Assembly: GCF_027111355.2 (NCBI RefSeq)
Contig: NZ_CP114291.2
Location: 1,550,001 to 1,614,000, forward strand
Origin: Flavobacterium eburneipallidum
Lineage (GTDB): Bacteria; Bacteroidota; Bacteroidia; Flavobacteriales; Flavobacteriaceae
Direction of reading: 5' to 3'
Length of the DNA stretch: 64,000 nucleotides
Position numbers and translations under genes: made by a program. The notes under the pieces were generated by a model that saw only the letters and a program-made list of their open reading frames with translations, did no database searches and was not told the origin of the DNA. Positions 18,858 through 27,222 of the stretch are shown here, piece by piece; position 1 is the stretch's first letter, and the number at the start of each line of letters is the position of its first letter.

Positions 18858-21800
18858 TGGAATTGGAACAATTAACGGCGGCTTTAAAAGCCCACGATTT
18901 AGAATTGGTAATTGGACTGGAAACTCACGTTCGATTAAATACCAAAACCAAGTTGTTTTGTTCTTGTCCAAATCAAGAAATAGAAACACCTAACGAAAAT
19001 ATATGTTCGGTTTGTACGGGACAAATGGGCGTTTTGCCGGCCTTAAATAAAGAAGCAATTACCAAAGCAATTTATTTTGGTAAAGCGGTGGATTCATCTT
19101 TCAGCAATGAAGTGATTTCCTGGGATAGAAAGCATTACGAGTATCCTGATAATCCAAAAAATATTCAGATAACGCAATTTCATAATCCAATAATTCCTGA
19201 CGGAAAGGTTTCTTGTTACCGAAATGACGGTTCTCAATTTACTGTGAATTTAACGCAAGTTCATATTGAAGAAGATGCTGCAAAATTGATGCACGAAAAG
19301 AAAATTTCGTTAGTTGATTTTAACAAAGCAGGTGTGCCATTGATTGAAATTGTTACAGAACCTTGCGTTCGTAATATCGAAGACGCTTCAACTTATGCGC
19401 AATACATTCAGCGTATTGTTCAGAATTTAGGAATCTCTGAAGCCAATTTGGAGAAAGGAGAATTCAAATCGGATGTTTCGGTTTCTTTACGAAAAATAAA
19501 TTCGGAGGTTTTAAATCCAAGAACAGAAATCAAAAACTTAAACTCGTTTAAGTTTATGATCGAAGCTTTGAAAGAAGAAGTAGAGAAGCAGTTCAATTAT
19601 TTTATCGAAAACGCAGCCTTTAGACCTGATCAAACGACTGTGTTATGGGATGCTGATTTAAAGCAAACCAAAACCATGCGTAAAAAGGAATTCGAAGCGG
19701 ATTACCGTTTCATTTCTGAGCCGGATTTGCCTTTTGTAAATATTAAAGCTGAAATTGAAGCGATTAAAGTAGATACTAGTGCTTTGCCTTATGCTGTTGA
19801 ATCTATTTTGATTAATGGAGGTGTTTTGCCACAAGATGCTAAATTTTTCACGGCAGATGCTTTGCGTTCGAGAACATTTGTGACTTTAAATAACGAAATT
19901 AAAGATCCATCGTTTGTTGCTAAAACTTTAGCGAATAACATCAAGGCTGAAGATTATGATAAGATTCATAATATTGAGCATTTAATAACCATTTTTGTAT
20001 TATTCAAAGCGGAAAAAATCACAGCTGTTTTAGTTCAAAATGCGATTGCTGGTTATTTAAAAGATCAAAATTTCGATTACAATAAATATTTTGCAGATAA
20101 TACGATTTCTGAAGATAAAATTCAGGAAGTTATTGCTACCGTAATTGCTGAAAACACAGCTGTGGCTAATGATATTAAAGCAGGAGACCAAGGAAAAGCA
20201 GGTATTTTAGTTGGTAAAGTTTTAGGTGTTATTGGAAAAGGAGCGAATGGAAAAGTAATTCGTCAGATTATATTAGACAAATTAGGAGCTGATGCTGTTT
20301 TAGAAAAGAAACAATCACAAGAAAAAGCTGCTGGAGCAACAGTTGCAGAAAATAAAGAAGTTCAAGAAGAAGCACTTCCTGAAATTCCTATTATTATAAA
20401 GGATACTTATAGAACGCATAAAATTTCACAGTTATCAGAAGAAAACATCAAAGAAGAAGTGATGTTATCAGGCTGGGTAGCTAGTGTTCGTGATCACGGA
20501 GAATTGATGTTTATTGATTTGCGTGATTCAAGTTATGAGATTTTCCAAATCCGTATCAGTAGAGAGTCATTTCCTAATATAGATGAGTTGGTGAAATTGA
20601 AACCAGAATCGGTAATTTCAGTAAAAGGGATTGTTGTTGGACGTAATGAAGATGATTATAATGCAGGTTTACGTACGGGTAAAATTGAATTAGAGACTTC
20701 GGTTTTAGAAATTTTAAACTTATCTAAAACATTGCCTTTCGAAATTAAAAGAGCTGCCAAGACAAACGAAGCAATGCGTTACCAATACAAGTTTTTGGAT
20801 CACAGAAACGAAGAGGTGCGACGAGCAATCGTAAACCGTCATAAAGTAATTAAGTTATTGCGTGACATTTTGGATGAGGAAGAATTTTTAGAAATAGAAA
20901 CTCCGATTTTAAGTGCAGGAACTGATGAGGGAGCACGTGAATTTATTGTTCCTACACGTAAACAAGCTGGTTTGTTTTACACCTTGCCACAAGCGCCACA
21001 ACAGTTCAAGCAAATGTTGATGGTAAGTGGTTATGAGAAATATTTCCAAGTGGCGCGTTGTTTTAGAGATGAAGATTCCCGTGGAGACCGTCAGCCTGAA
21101 TTTACGCAATTGGATATGGAATTGGCGTATGCCAGTATGCAACAAATTATCGATTTGAATACGAAACTATTTAATGAAGTGGTTAAAAAAGTATATGGAA
21201 ACAAATGGATTTTGAAACCATTTGAGGTGATTACTTACAAAGATGCAATGGATTTCTATGGTTGTGATAGACCTGATTTGCGTTACGGATTGAAAATGCA
21301 AGACATTACAGCTATTGTAAAAGATACAACTTTCCAAGTTTTTAGTAAACCCATTGAAGAGGGTGGAATTGTAAAATGTATCAAGGTTTCGGCTCAAGAG
21401 CAAGGAAACAAGCGTATGTCTAAAGGTCAAATCGAAACACTGACTGCTATTGCACAACAACACGGTTTAGGTGGATTGGCTTATATTATTGTAAATGAAG
21501 ACGAATTGCAATCACCAATTATTAAGTTTTTAGGTGAAGAAATTGCAGCAGGAATTATAAATGCGACCGATGCGCAGGTGGGAGATATTGTCTTCTTCTC
21601 GGCTGCAGATTATGCTACGGCTAACAAAGCTTTGGATGCCGTTCGTCAGGAAATGGGTCGAATGCTGAACTTGATTAATCCAAAGGAATTGCGTCCGGCT
21701 TGGGTGGTTGATTTTCCAATGTTTGAAAGAACTGATGAGGGAAGATGGACGTTTACACACAATCCGTTCTCGATGCCTGCGATTTATGATTTAGAAAAGC

Positions 21801-22189
21801 ACATGAAAGGGGATGATGATGAAATTGGAACAATCATCGCTCAACAGTATGATATTATTCTGAATGGTTACGAAATAGGTGGAGGATCAGTTCGTGCACA
21901 TAAATCGGAGATTCTGGAAGCGACTTATAGAAATATGGGTTACAACAAAGAAGAAATGATTAAGAGTGTAGGAACGATGTATAAAGCCTTCCAATATGGC
22001 GCACCACCACACGGAGGAATTGCTTGGGGAATCGATCGTTTGATGATGATTTTAGAGAAAAAAGCATCTATTCGTGAAGTTATGGCTTTCCCAAAAACTG
22101 GAACTAGTGAAGATTTATTATTTGGAGCACCATCTATTTTATCTGATAAAAAGGTCGAAGAAATGAATGTGAGGATTATAAAAAACTAA
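18857..22189 (+). CDS. gatB-aspS: Fusion of amidotransferase subunit GatB with aspartyl-tRNA synthetase
   Basis: One uninterrupted 1110-aa ORF. Residues about 15-485 are full-length GatB: IGLETHVRLNTKTKLFCSC with zinc-type cysteines, VHIEEDAAKLMHE, the helical region and the YqeY-like tail ending KVIRQIILDKLG. A charged linker follows (about 485-516). Residues about 517-1110 are a bacterial AspRS: anticodon-binding OB fold (GWVASVRDHGELMFIDLRD), motif 2 FRDEDSRGDRQPEFTQLDME, GAD insertion and motif 3 GGIAWGIDRLMM. His547 in the OB fold sits where non-discriminating AspRS carry His and discriminating ones Leu. The chain could charge tRNA(Asn) with Asp and amidate it without release. Confidence 0.93.
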   Translation: MELEQLTAALKAHDLELVIGLETHVRLNTKTKLFCSCPNQEIETPNENICSVCTGQMGVLPALNKEAITKAIYFGKAVDSSFSNEVISWDRKHYEYPDNPKNIQITQFHNPIIPDGKVSCYRNDGSQFTVNLTQVHIEEDAAKLMHEKKISLVDFNKAGVPLIEIVTEPCVRNIEDASTYAQYIQRIVQNLGISEANLEKGEFKSDVSVSLRKINSEVLNPRTEIKNLNSFKFMIEALKEEVEKQFNYFIENAAFRPDQTTVLWDADLKQTKTMRKKEFEADYRFISEPDLPFVNIKAEIEAIKVDTSALPYAVESILINGGVLPQDAKFFTADALRSRTFVTLNNEIKDPSFVAKTLANNIKAEDYDKIHNIEHLITIFVLFKAEKITAVLVQNAIAGYLKDQNFDYNKYFADNTISEDKIQEVIATVIAENTAVANDIKAGDQGKAGILVGKVLGVIGKGANGKVIRQIILDKLGADAVLEKKQSQEKAAGATVAENKEVQEEALPEIPIIIKDTYRTHKISQLSEENIKEEVMLSGWVASVRDHGELMFIDLRDSSYEIFQIRISRESFPNIDELVKLKPESVISVKGIVVGRNEDDYNAGLRTGKIELETSVLEILNLSKTLPFEIKRAAKTNEAMRYQYKFLDHRNEEVRRAIVNRHKVIKLLRDILDEEEFLEIETPILSAGTDEGAREFIVPTRKQAGLFYTLPQAPQQFKQMLMVSGYEKYFQVARCFRDEDSRGDRQPEFTQLDMELAYASMQQIIDLNTKLFNEVVKKVYGNKWILKPFEVITYKDAMDFYGCDRPDLRYGLKMQDITAIVKDTTFQVFSKPIEEGGIVKCIKVSAQEQGNKRMSKGQIETLTAIAQQHGLGGLAYIIVNEDELQSPIIKFLGEEIAAGIINATDAQVGDIVFFSAADYATANKALDAVRQEMGRMLNLINPKELRPAWVVDFPMFERTDEGRWTFTHNPFSMPAIYDLEKHMKGDDDEIGTIIAQQYDIILNGYEIGGGSVRAHKSEILEATYRNMGYNKEEMIKSVGTMYKAFQYGAPPHGGIAWGIDRLMMILEKKASIREVMAFPKTGTSEDLLFGAPSILSDKKVEEMNVRIIKN

Positions 22190-22229
22190 ATCATCATAAT
22201 TCAAAAATATTTGTATCTAGTATGTTATA

Positions 22230-22263
22230 AAAAAATCCCGATTATAAAAATCGGGATTTTTTT
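22230..22263. terminator. Bidirectional terminator
   Basis: AAAAATCCCGATT and its complement AATCGGGATTTTT face each other across a short loop, with A and T tracts on the outer sides. It separates the convergent gatB-aspS and NlpC/P60 genes. Confidence 0.85.
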
Positions 22264-23023
22264 ATACAATTTTTTTAATGACCCTTAATTTGTGGGTGTG
22301 TCTGTTGGTTTCAGCATTATAAATTCCAAGATGATCCAGACGATCAATTCGAACCTTGCCACTTGCGTGAATGATGTAATTGTTATCCATAATAATTCCT
22401 ACATGGGTAATATTACCTTCTTCATTATCAAAAAAAGCCAAATCTCCTGGTTCACTTTCTTCAATAAAACTTAAAGGATCTCCTTGAGTGGCTTGTTGAG
22501 AAGCATCCCTCATTAATTTATAACCGTTGATTTTATAAACCATTTGTGTAAAGCCAGAACAATCTATCCCAAAAGGCGTCTTACCTCCCCATAGGTATGG
22601 AGCGTTTAAGTACATGAAGGCAGTATTTAGTAACTGATTTTTGTTTTTAATACCACTTATTTTAGTCCCTTCGAAACTTAAATTTGAAGTATTGATGTCA
22701 TTGTGATTCAAAAAAGACAGAGAAGAACCCAATGGAATAGGGAGTAACATATTGTTTGGCCCAGTGATATATTCAAGTAAATCAGCATTCAAAACAATTG
22801 CATCCTCTGATAATAGTTTGTATTCCGTTTCTGATATTATTTGGTATTGTTTAACATCTACCCAGCCTTCATAATTATCGTACTGCAGTTTTATTTTTGA
22901 CCATTGTTTGAATTGTTCTAGGATTTCAAAATGTTCCCCAAATAAAACTTGTGAAACAATTTCGCTTCTATCGCTGGCTTCAGAGCGAAGAGGTATTATG
23001 GCTAGATTACAAATTCCGAACAT
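22262..23023 (-). CDS. NlpC/P60 cell-wall hydrolase with SH3b domains (C40 peptidase)
   Basis: A 253-aa protein. The N-terminal half has SH3b-like strands (PLRSEASDRSEIVSQVLFGE, YEGWVDVKQYQ), the substrate-positioning domains of this family. The C-terminal half is the NlpC/P60 domain with catalytic Cys in FGIDCSGFTQM, His in NITHVGIIMD and the third residue in YIIHASG. Such enzymes cut gamma-D-Glu-diaminopimelate links in peptidoglycan peptides. No clear signal peptide is visible, so it may act on recycled muropeptides in the cytoplasm or be exported another way. Confidence 0.88.
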   Translation of the reverse strand: MFGICNLAIIPLRSEASDRSEIVSQVLFGEHFEILEQFKQWSKIKLQYDNYEGWVDVKQYQIISETEYKLLSEDAIVLNADLLEYITGPNNMLLPIPLGSSLSFLNHNDINTSNLSFEGTKISGIKNKNQLLNTAFMYLNAPYLWGGKTPFGIDCSGFTQMVYKINGYKLMRDASQQATQGDPLSFIEESEPGDLAFFDNEEGNITHVGIIMDNNYIIHASGKVRIDRLDHLGIYNAETNRHTHKLRVIKKIV

Positions 23024-23372
23024 TTTTTTAAATTAGAAATTAAAAAATAACAAATGAAAAACAGCAATGGTATTGGTTTGCAAAACTAAATGATTATGGT
23101 CTAAATTTTTCATTTTTGATTCGTATTTTTTACTAAACTTATTATAATTGTTTTTTGGTAATAAACCTTTATAATGGCATAAACTCATTTTTGTGTTATT
23201 AAATATGGAGTTTTATATTTTATTTTCAAAATAAATTTAAAAAAACAAATATATTTTATACCAATCTGTACCAAGTGTAGGTTAGATTTGTTTCTCTTAT
23301 GAACGCTATAGGATTGATTGTTAATGTTTTTTAAAAAGTCAGAAAAAAACATTGAAAAAAAGCAGTAAATTA

Positions 23373-23404
23373 TTTGTAAAATATAGAATATAAGCCTAAA
23401 TTTG
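23373..23404 (+). promoter_or_regulatory. Promoter of the tRNA-Ser-Pro-Arg operon
   Basis: TTTG (23373-23376), a 20-bp spacer and TAAATTTG (23397-23404) match the Bacteroidota housekeeping promoter. The first tRNA starts 36 bp downstream of the -7 box. The preceding 350 bp (23024-23372) are AT-rich and show no gene. Confidence 0.75.
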
Positions 23405-23439
23405 CAACCGCTTAAAAGGAATATAAGTTCTTATTTATT

Positions 23440-23526
23440 GGAGAGTTGCCTGAGTGGCCGAAAGGACTTGTTTGCTAAACAAGCGTATGGGGAACTGTAC
23501 CAAGGGTTCGAATCCCTTACTCTCCG
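23440..23526 (+). tRNA. tRNA-Ser (GCT)
   Basis: The acceptor arms GGAGAGT and ACTCTCC pair, the anticodon stem CTTGT/ACAAG encloses TTGCTAA (anticodon GCT), and there is a long variable arm as in class II tRNAs. The T loop is GGTTCGAATCC. No CCA is encoded. First of three tRNAs. Confidence 0.95.
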
Positions 23527-23540
23527 CTTTTTTTGCATTT

Positions 23541-23615
23541 CGGGGTGTAGCGTAGCTCGGTTATCGCGCCTGCTTTGGGAGCAGGAGGCCGCAGGTTCGA
23601 ATCCTGCCACCCCGA
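23541..23615 (+). tRNA. tRNA-Pro (TGG)
   Basis: Acceptor arms CGGGGTG/CACCCCG pair, and the anticodon stem CCTGC/GCAGG encloses TTTGGGA (anticodon TGG). The T arm GCAGGTTCGAATCCTGC is intact. Second gene of the tRNA operon. Confidence 0.95.
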
Positions 23616-23643
23616 CTAATTGTTAGTATAACTAATAATTAAT

Positions 23644-23717
<74 letters not shown>

Positions 23718-23719
23718 CG

Positions 23720-23765
23720 AAATGGGATAAGTCTATTTTTTTAGATTTGTCCCATTTTTTTTTAT
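23720..23765 (+). terminator. Terminator of the tRNA operon
   Basis: AATGGGATAAGTCTA pairs imperfectly with TAGATTTGTCCCATT, followed by a T tract. Confidence 0.8.
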
Positions 23766-23785
23766 TTTAAGAAGTCTCGTTAAAA

Positions 23786-23911
23786 CTAGCAATTTTTGTC
23801 TTTTAATTCGGTGTGAATATTTTCATATCTAGTCTTTGTGATTTGGTATTCATTTTTGTCAATATCTACATCAATATAAATATTTTGTAAGCGTTCTAGC
23901 TTGTTCTGGTA
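23786..23911 (-). pseudogene. C-terminal remnant of a recombinase-like gene
   Basis: Read on the minus strand, 41 codons run into a stop and encode a coherent coiled segment with LERLQNIYIDVDIDKNEYQ and TRYENIHTELKDKNC. This resembles the coiled tail of serine recombinases, where L-x-x-L-x-x-x-Y-hydrophobic-D/E is followed by x-E/D-x-Y and R/K-Y-E. An in-frame stop lies directly upstream and no catalytic domain remains. It sits 70 bp from tRNA-Arg, as expected for a decayed integration module. The remaining 23912-24108 stretch has a short hairpin (GGATTTAC/GTAAATC) but no gene. Confidence 0.4.
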
Positions 23912-24112
23912 CTACAGCGGGTTTGGGACTAAATTAAGCCCATTCTTCGGATTTACCACCCGAGCGATAGCGAATAAACGAAGTAAATCATCCAAATACA
24001 AAACCATTTTTCCATTAAGCCAATTGCTCAAATTCGTAGTATGATACCTAATGTTTAGACTAGCGGTGCCCAAAAGTGATGGAAAACACGATAAAACCTC
24101 TAGAAATTACTC

Positions 24113-24141
24113 AAAAAAAAAAGAGGAATATAAATCCTCTT
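24113..24141 (-). terminator. Terminator after the cassette 0 genes (minus strand)
   Basis: On the minus strand AAGAGGA, a 7-nt loop and TCCTCTT are followed by about ten T. It lies 130 bp beyond the stop of the 87-aa gene. Confidence 0.7.
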
Positions 24142-24177
24142 GCTATTCTCTCTAAAACTTTTACGATAAGTACATAG

Positions 24178-24262
24178 GTTGACGGACGTGTAATCGGTTC
24201 CGTTCAACAGGAGTTTCATTGTTCGTGCTGCGCACGCAACGAAACTCTAGCTGTTACCAGTA
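24178..24262. repeat. attC-like folded repeat 0
   Basis: A stem (24211-24228 with 24232-24247: GAGTTTC...GTGC against GCAC...GAAACTC) is flanked by AAC at 24206-24208 and GTT at 24253-24255. The right core GTTACCAGTA (24253-24262) is the exact inverse of TACTGGTAAC at 25122-25131 in repeat 1, so the pair bounds cassette 0. The left side (GTTGACGGA...TCCGTTCAAC, 24178-24208) looks like an empty or decayed unit. Confidence 0.5.
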
Positions 24263-24267
24263 GTTTT

Positions 24268-24531
24268 TTATTCTTCCGATTGGTTTTCTTCCAATTTTAA
24301 AAGAATAGATTCTACATCGTGAATAAAGAATTCAGTATTATGACTTTCTGTTTTAATGTATAAATCATAGTTCGTTAAATTATAATTTGAAATTAAATTG
24401 TTTTTAAGTCTAGTAATTAAACTATCAATTGAATCTCGTGATTTTTTATTTTTTTCTCTTTTAAATTCATTTTGTTTAATTTTTATTTCGTCTAAACTTG
24501 ATTTCAATTTGTTTAATAAATCTTTGTCCAT
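24268..24531 (-). CDS. Small helical protein, unknown function (cassette 0)
   Basis: An 87-aa, charged, mostly helical protein (DKDLLNKLKSSLDEIKIKQN; LEENQSEE at the end). No signal peptide, membrane helix or recognised domain. It follows the 184-aa lipoprotein gene on the same strand, 13 bp away, within the first cassette. Length and helicity suggest an accessory or regulatory partner, but there is no firm evidence. Confidence 0.5.
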   Translation of the reverse strand: MDKDLLNKLKSSLDEIKIKQNEFKREKNKKSRDSIDSLITRLKNNLISNYNLTNYDLYIKTESHNTEFFIHDVESILLKLEENQSEE

Positions 24532-24544
24532 TTTATAATATTTA

Positions 24545-25099
24545 TTATTCCCCGCTTTCTTCTTCTTGTCTTCGTTTTTCTTCTTCAGCTTGCTTTTCTT
24601 CCTCTTCTTCTAATTGTTTTTTTCTGTATTCATCATCTTCCTCTTCTTGTTTTTTCCTATATTCTTCGTTTTCGTCATCTTCTTTTTGTTGAATTAAATC
24701 ATCTTCGTCAGTTACGTATGAACTTGTAGAACAATCTCCTTCATTTCCAATAATTCTTACCGTATAATCAACTCCTCTGTCACTTGAAAATGAAGCTTCA
24801 CCGCTGGAAATATCTGGAGGAGTAAAATGAGAATCATCTAACCAGCCTCCATTTGGCCAATAAATTACAGTTAATTCATTATTTTCAATTTCGACAAGCA
24901 ATGTATAAGTTGAACTGGTTCCAGTTTCTGAATAGTAGTAATCAATTTCTGCACAATAAGTTCCGTCGGAATAACCATTTTCATCTGAGTAACTTTCTTC
25001 TTGTTCTTCTTCGTAATTGTTATTTGATTTTTTGCATTGAATAAATAATATGGTAAAGCATAAAATTAGACATATTCTCAAAAAATTATTGAATTTCAT
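24545..25099 (-). CDS. Hypothetical lipoprotein with acidic coiled-coil tail (cassette 0)
   Basis: 184 aa. Signal peptide with lipobox LFIQC (Cys about residue 22), then a Glu/Asp-rich stretch and a small beta-rich domain with two isolated cysteines (GTYCAEIDYYY; NEGDCSTSS). The tail of about 50 residues is highly charged with a near repeat (EEYRKKQEEEDD, DEYRKKQLEEEE), which should form a coiled coil. The family is unknown. It is the first gene of cassette 0, next to the attC-like repeat 1. Confidence 0.6.
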   Translation of the reverse strand: MKFNNFLRICLILCFTILFIQCKKSNNNYEEEQEESYSDENGYSDGTYCAEIDYYYSETGTSSTYTLLVEIENNELTVIYWPNGGWLDDSHFTPPDISSGEASFSSDRGVDYTVRIIGNEGDCSTSSYVTDEDDLIQQKEDDENEEYRKKQEEEDDEYRKKQLEEEEEKQAEEEKRRQEEESGE

Positions 25100-25121
25100 A
25101 TTTTTCGTTTTTCGGTAAAAT

Positions 25122-25258
25122 TACTGGTAACGTTCCGTCGCTTGTAGCTGTTGTGGGCGAGCCAACACGATACTTGCTGATTATTATTAATTTTTATTTT
25201 CGCCCGAAATTTCCAAATAAGCCAAATGCCACAATAGCTACAAACGGCTGTTGGTGGT
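25122..25258. repeat. attC-like folded repeat 1
   Basis: The left arm begins AAC then GTTCCGTCGCTT; the right arm ends AAACGGCTGTT. Between them GTAGCTGTTGTGG (25144-25156) pairs with CCACAATAGCTAC (25229-25241), 12 of 13. The left core TACTGGTAAC closes cassette 0, and the right core GTTGGTGGT (25250-25258) opens cassette A. End motifs are shared with repeat 2 while the inner stem is different in sequence but still self-complementary. Confidence 0.65.
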
Positions 25259-25327
25259 TCGGCTTTTCTTTTTCCCACTGCTAATTTAACTTTATTTTTA
25301 TTACTTTTGGTTTTTAACTTCTACACT

Positions 25328-25837
25328 ATGAATATACTCTTTTTAGAGTTTTTAGATAAGATTATTTCAATTTTAAAAATTCAAAATAAAAAACTAACTG
25401 CTCACGAAATAACTGTTCTTTTTATTACGGATGATTTTTATTTTCTATATAAGAAAGATTTTCAAATCAATAATTATCTTCCCATTTTGGTTAAAGATGG
25501 ATATGTCAAAGAAACTACAGAATTATCTAAAATAGAAGGTTTCCCCGACTCAAAGATTAAATACTATTCTTTAACAGTAAAAGGTTTAGAATTTACAGGA
25601 TATGTAGATAATCACTATAACGAATTATCTACCGAACAGCAGAATAAAGAAATACTTGAGAACCAATCAAGTTTGAATAAGTCAATAATGCTAACGAACG
25701 CTTCTGTTCGTTCAACAAATACTCGGATGTTTTATTTGACCTTTGTGATAGCTTTTGGTACTGTTGTTTCTGCAATATATTATTTAATTGAGATTCTAAA
25801 ATTTTATAATCTTCTCTGTGCTTGTAGCGAAAAATGA
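25328..25837 (+). CDS. Winged-helix-like protein with C-terminal membrane helix (cassette A)
   Basis: About 169 aa from the ATG at 25328. The N-terminal 90 residues look like a small winged-helix fold (LTAHEITVLFI; YLPILVKDGYVKET; IKYYSLTVKGLEF). A linker with EQQNKEILENQSSLNKS and TNASVRSTNTR precedes one membrane helix (about residues 133-158). This tail-anchored arrangement resembles small cassette proteins but I cannot name the family. It overlaps a convergent ORF by 209 bp; this strand has the better protein pattern. Confidence 0.55.
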   Translation: MNILFLEFLDKIISILKIQNKKLTAHEITVLFITDDFYFLYKKDFQINNYLPILVKDGYVKETTELSKIEGFPDSKIKYYSLTVKGLEFTGYVDNHYNELSTEQQNKEILENQSSLNKSIMLTNASVRSTNTRMFYLTFVIAFGTVVSAIYYLIEILKFYNLLCACSEK

Positions 25838-25928
25838 TTTCTTTAACACTATGGTACATAAACATTGTAAAACCCCACACAAGCAAAACCATCGATATTG
25901 ATAAAATTACTAATACTATTGTTTTCAT
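25629..25928 (-). CDS. Possible small membrane protein overlapping cassette A
   Basis: 99 aa starting MKTIVLVILSISMVLLVWGF, a convincing membrane anchor, followed by a basic helical stretch FRYKHREDYKILESQLNN. Two thirds of it are antisense to the winged-helix gene. Either this gene is real and the overlap is genuine, or only the 5' part is a remnant. Its strand agrees with the genes of the neighbouring cassettes. Confidence 0.35.
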   Translation of the reverse strand: MKTIVLVILSISMVLLVWGFTMFMYHSVKEIIFRYKHREDYKILESQLNNILQKQQYQKLSQRSNKTSEYLLNEQKRSLALLTYSNLIGSQVFLYSAVR

Positions 25929-25970
25929 TTTTTAGTTAGTTGTTTTTAAACGAGGTCGTCTTTTAAGCTG

Positions 25971-26108
25971 ACCACCAACGTTCCGCCGCTTCTCGTCAGT
26001 TGCGAAGTTCGGAACTGATTATTTTCTGTTAAAGATAAAAATTCTTGCGAAACGTAAACGTGAACTTACTACAAAATTCGCAATTGCGAGAAACGGCTGT
26101 TATAGGCG
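25971..26108. repeat. attC-like folded repeat 2
   Basis: The left core ACCACCAAC (25971-25979) is the exact inverse of GTTGGTGGT in repeat 1 and closes cassette A. Then GTTCCGCCGCTT, the stem CTCGTCAGTTGCGAA (25992-26006) pairing with TTCGCAATTGCGAG (26077-26090) with one bulged base, AAACGGCTG, and the right core GTTATAGGCG (26099-26108), which opens cassette B. The single extra base in one arm recalls extrahelical bases of integron attC sites. Confidence 0.65.
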
Positions 26109-26114
26109 GTTTTT

Positions 26115-27191
26115 TTAGTTTTCGTAAAACTTTTTCACTTCATAAACTGGGATTCCAAAACTAAAATTCTGTGTATTTGTAATCTTTGCAAAATTTACAG
26201 CTACTAAATTTCCCCACTTATCAATTATTGGACTTCCACTAGAACCTTCAAGTGTTGGAATAGTGTATAAAATTCTATTCTCATCATTCTCTTGACTTAC
26301 TTTTCCAACAGTAAATTGTGATTTTATTCCTTGCTTTGTACTTGCTAAAGCAAATCCTCTATTGAATCCAATCATATAGACATCGGCGTTTACTTTGACT
26401 GGTTTTTTGATATCTCTTTCTTGATATTTTTCGGGGTTTTCTAAAAGATTAGGATTGTTGTCTTTGAAATTTAAAATATTGCTAGGCTCTTTATTTAAAG
26501 TTTTTGTTTTTGTCTGTATCAATGCTAAATCTACGTCTTCGTCTTGAGATTCTTTTATTACGACACATTCTTGCAAATCCTGCAAATCAGTTACGAAAGT
26601 GTTGTCGTAAGCTATTGCTAGATCAACAGGAACCAATGTTATTGTTGAATTTGAAAAGTCTACATTTTCAAGAAAATTAGCGGCATTTAATGCGTAACTT
26701 TTGCCTTCTGTTAGTTGCTGGTATTTCTCTTCAAATTTTTGTTTTTGAGAGTCATCCATATAATTGGAATTTTCAAAATAATAGTTTTTGATTGCAACAA
26801 TTGAATCGTTATATTTTTCTGCATTATTTGAAATTGTTACGATTGTTCGTTTTACATAAGAATATAATTCTTGTCTGTAATCAGCGTCTTTCGGATTAAC
26901 AACATGTCTGTTGGTTATTATTTCGCCATCATTAGAAACAATGAATCCAGTTCCAGTTGATGAAGATAGATTTTTAATAACTTCCTCCTTTGTCATGAAT
27001 ATTTTCTCAACCGAAGACGGAGAATAATAATATGTGTCTTGACCGCTTTGAATTTCATAATAGTATTGATTAACAATTAATACTACGCTTCCTTTGTATT
27101 TGTCAAAAATGTTTTCTGGTAAATCAGGTTCAATGATTTGATGACATGATATAACTCCGAAAGCTAAAAATATTAGAGCTAATTTCTTCAT
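26115..27191 (-). CDS. Trypsin-like serine protease lipoprotein (cassette B)
   Basis: A 358-aa protein with lipobox VISC (Cys16), thus a membrane-anchored periplasmic or surface protein. It has a chymotrypsin-fold protease domain: catalytic His96 in TNRHVV, Asp221 in DVDLALIQ and Ser318 in LEGSSGSPIID. A helical insertion of about 100 residues separates the His and Asp regions. No PDZ domain follows, unlike DegP/HtrA. It is the only gene of cassette B and fills it almost completely. A role in stress proteolysis or in a defence cassette is possible but unproven. Confidence 0.75.
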   Translation of the reverse strand: MKKLALIFLAFGVISCHQIIEPDLPENIFDKYKGSVVLIVNQYYYEIQSGQDTYYYSPSSVEKIFMTKEEVIKNLSSSTGTGFIVSNDGEIITNRHVVNPKDADYRQELYSYVKRTIVTISNNAEKYNDSIVAIKNYYFENSNYMDDSQKQKFEEKYQQLTEGKSYALNAANFLENVDFSNSTITLVPVDLAIAYDNTFVTDLQDLQECVVIKESQDEDVDLALIQTKTKTLNKEPSNILNFKDNNPNLLENPEKYQERDIKKPVKVNADVYMIGFNRGFALASTKQGIKSQFTVGKVSQENDENRILYTIPTLEGSSGSPIIDKWGNLVAVNFAKITNTQNFSFGIPVYEVKKFYEN

Positions 27192-27222
27192 ATGTTCTAT
27201 TTTTATTGATTCGTGTGAAAAT

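Noticed and set aside
23402..23626. 74-codon ORF over the tRNA genes
   Set aside because: It runs through tRNA-Ser and tRNA-Pro and cannot be coding.
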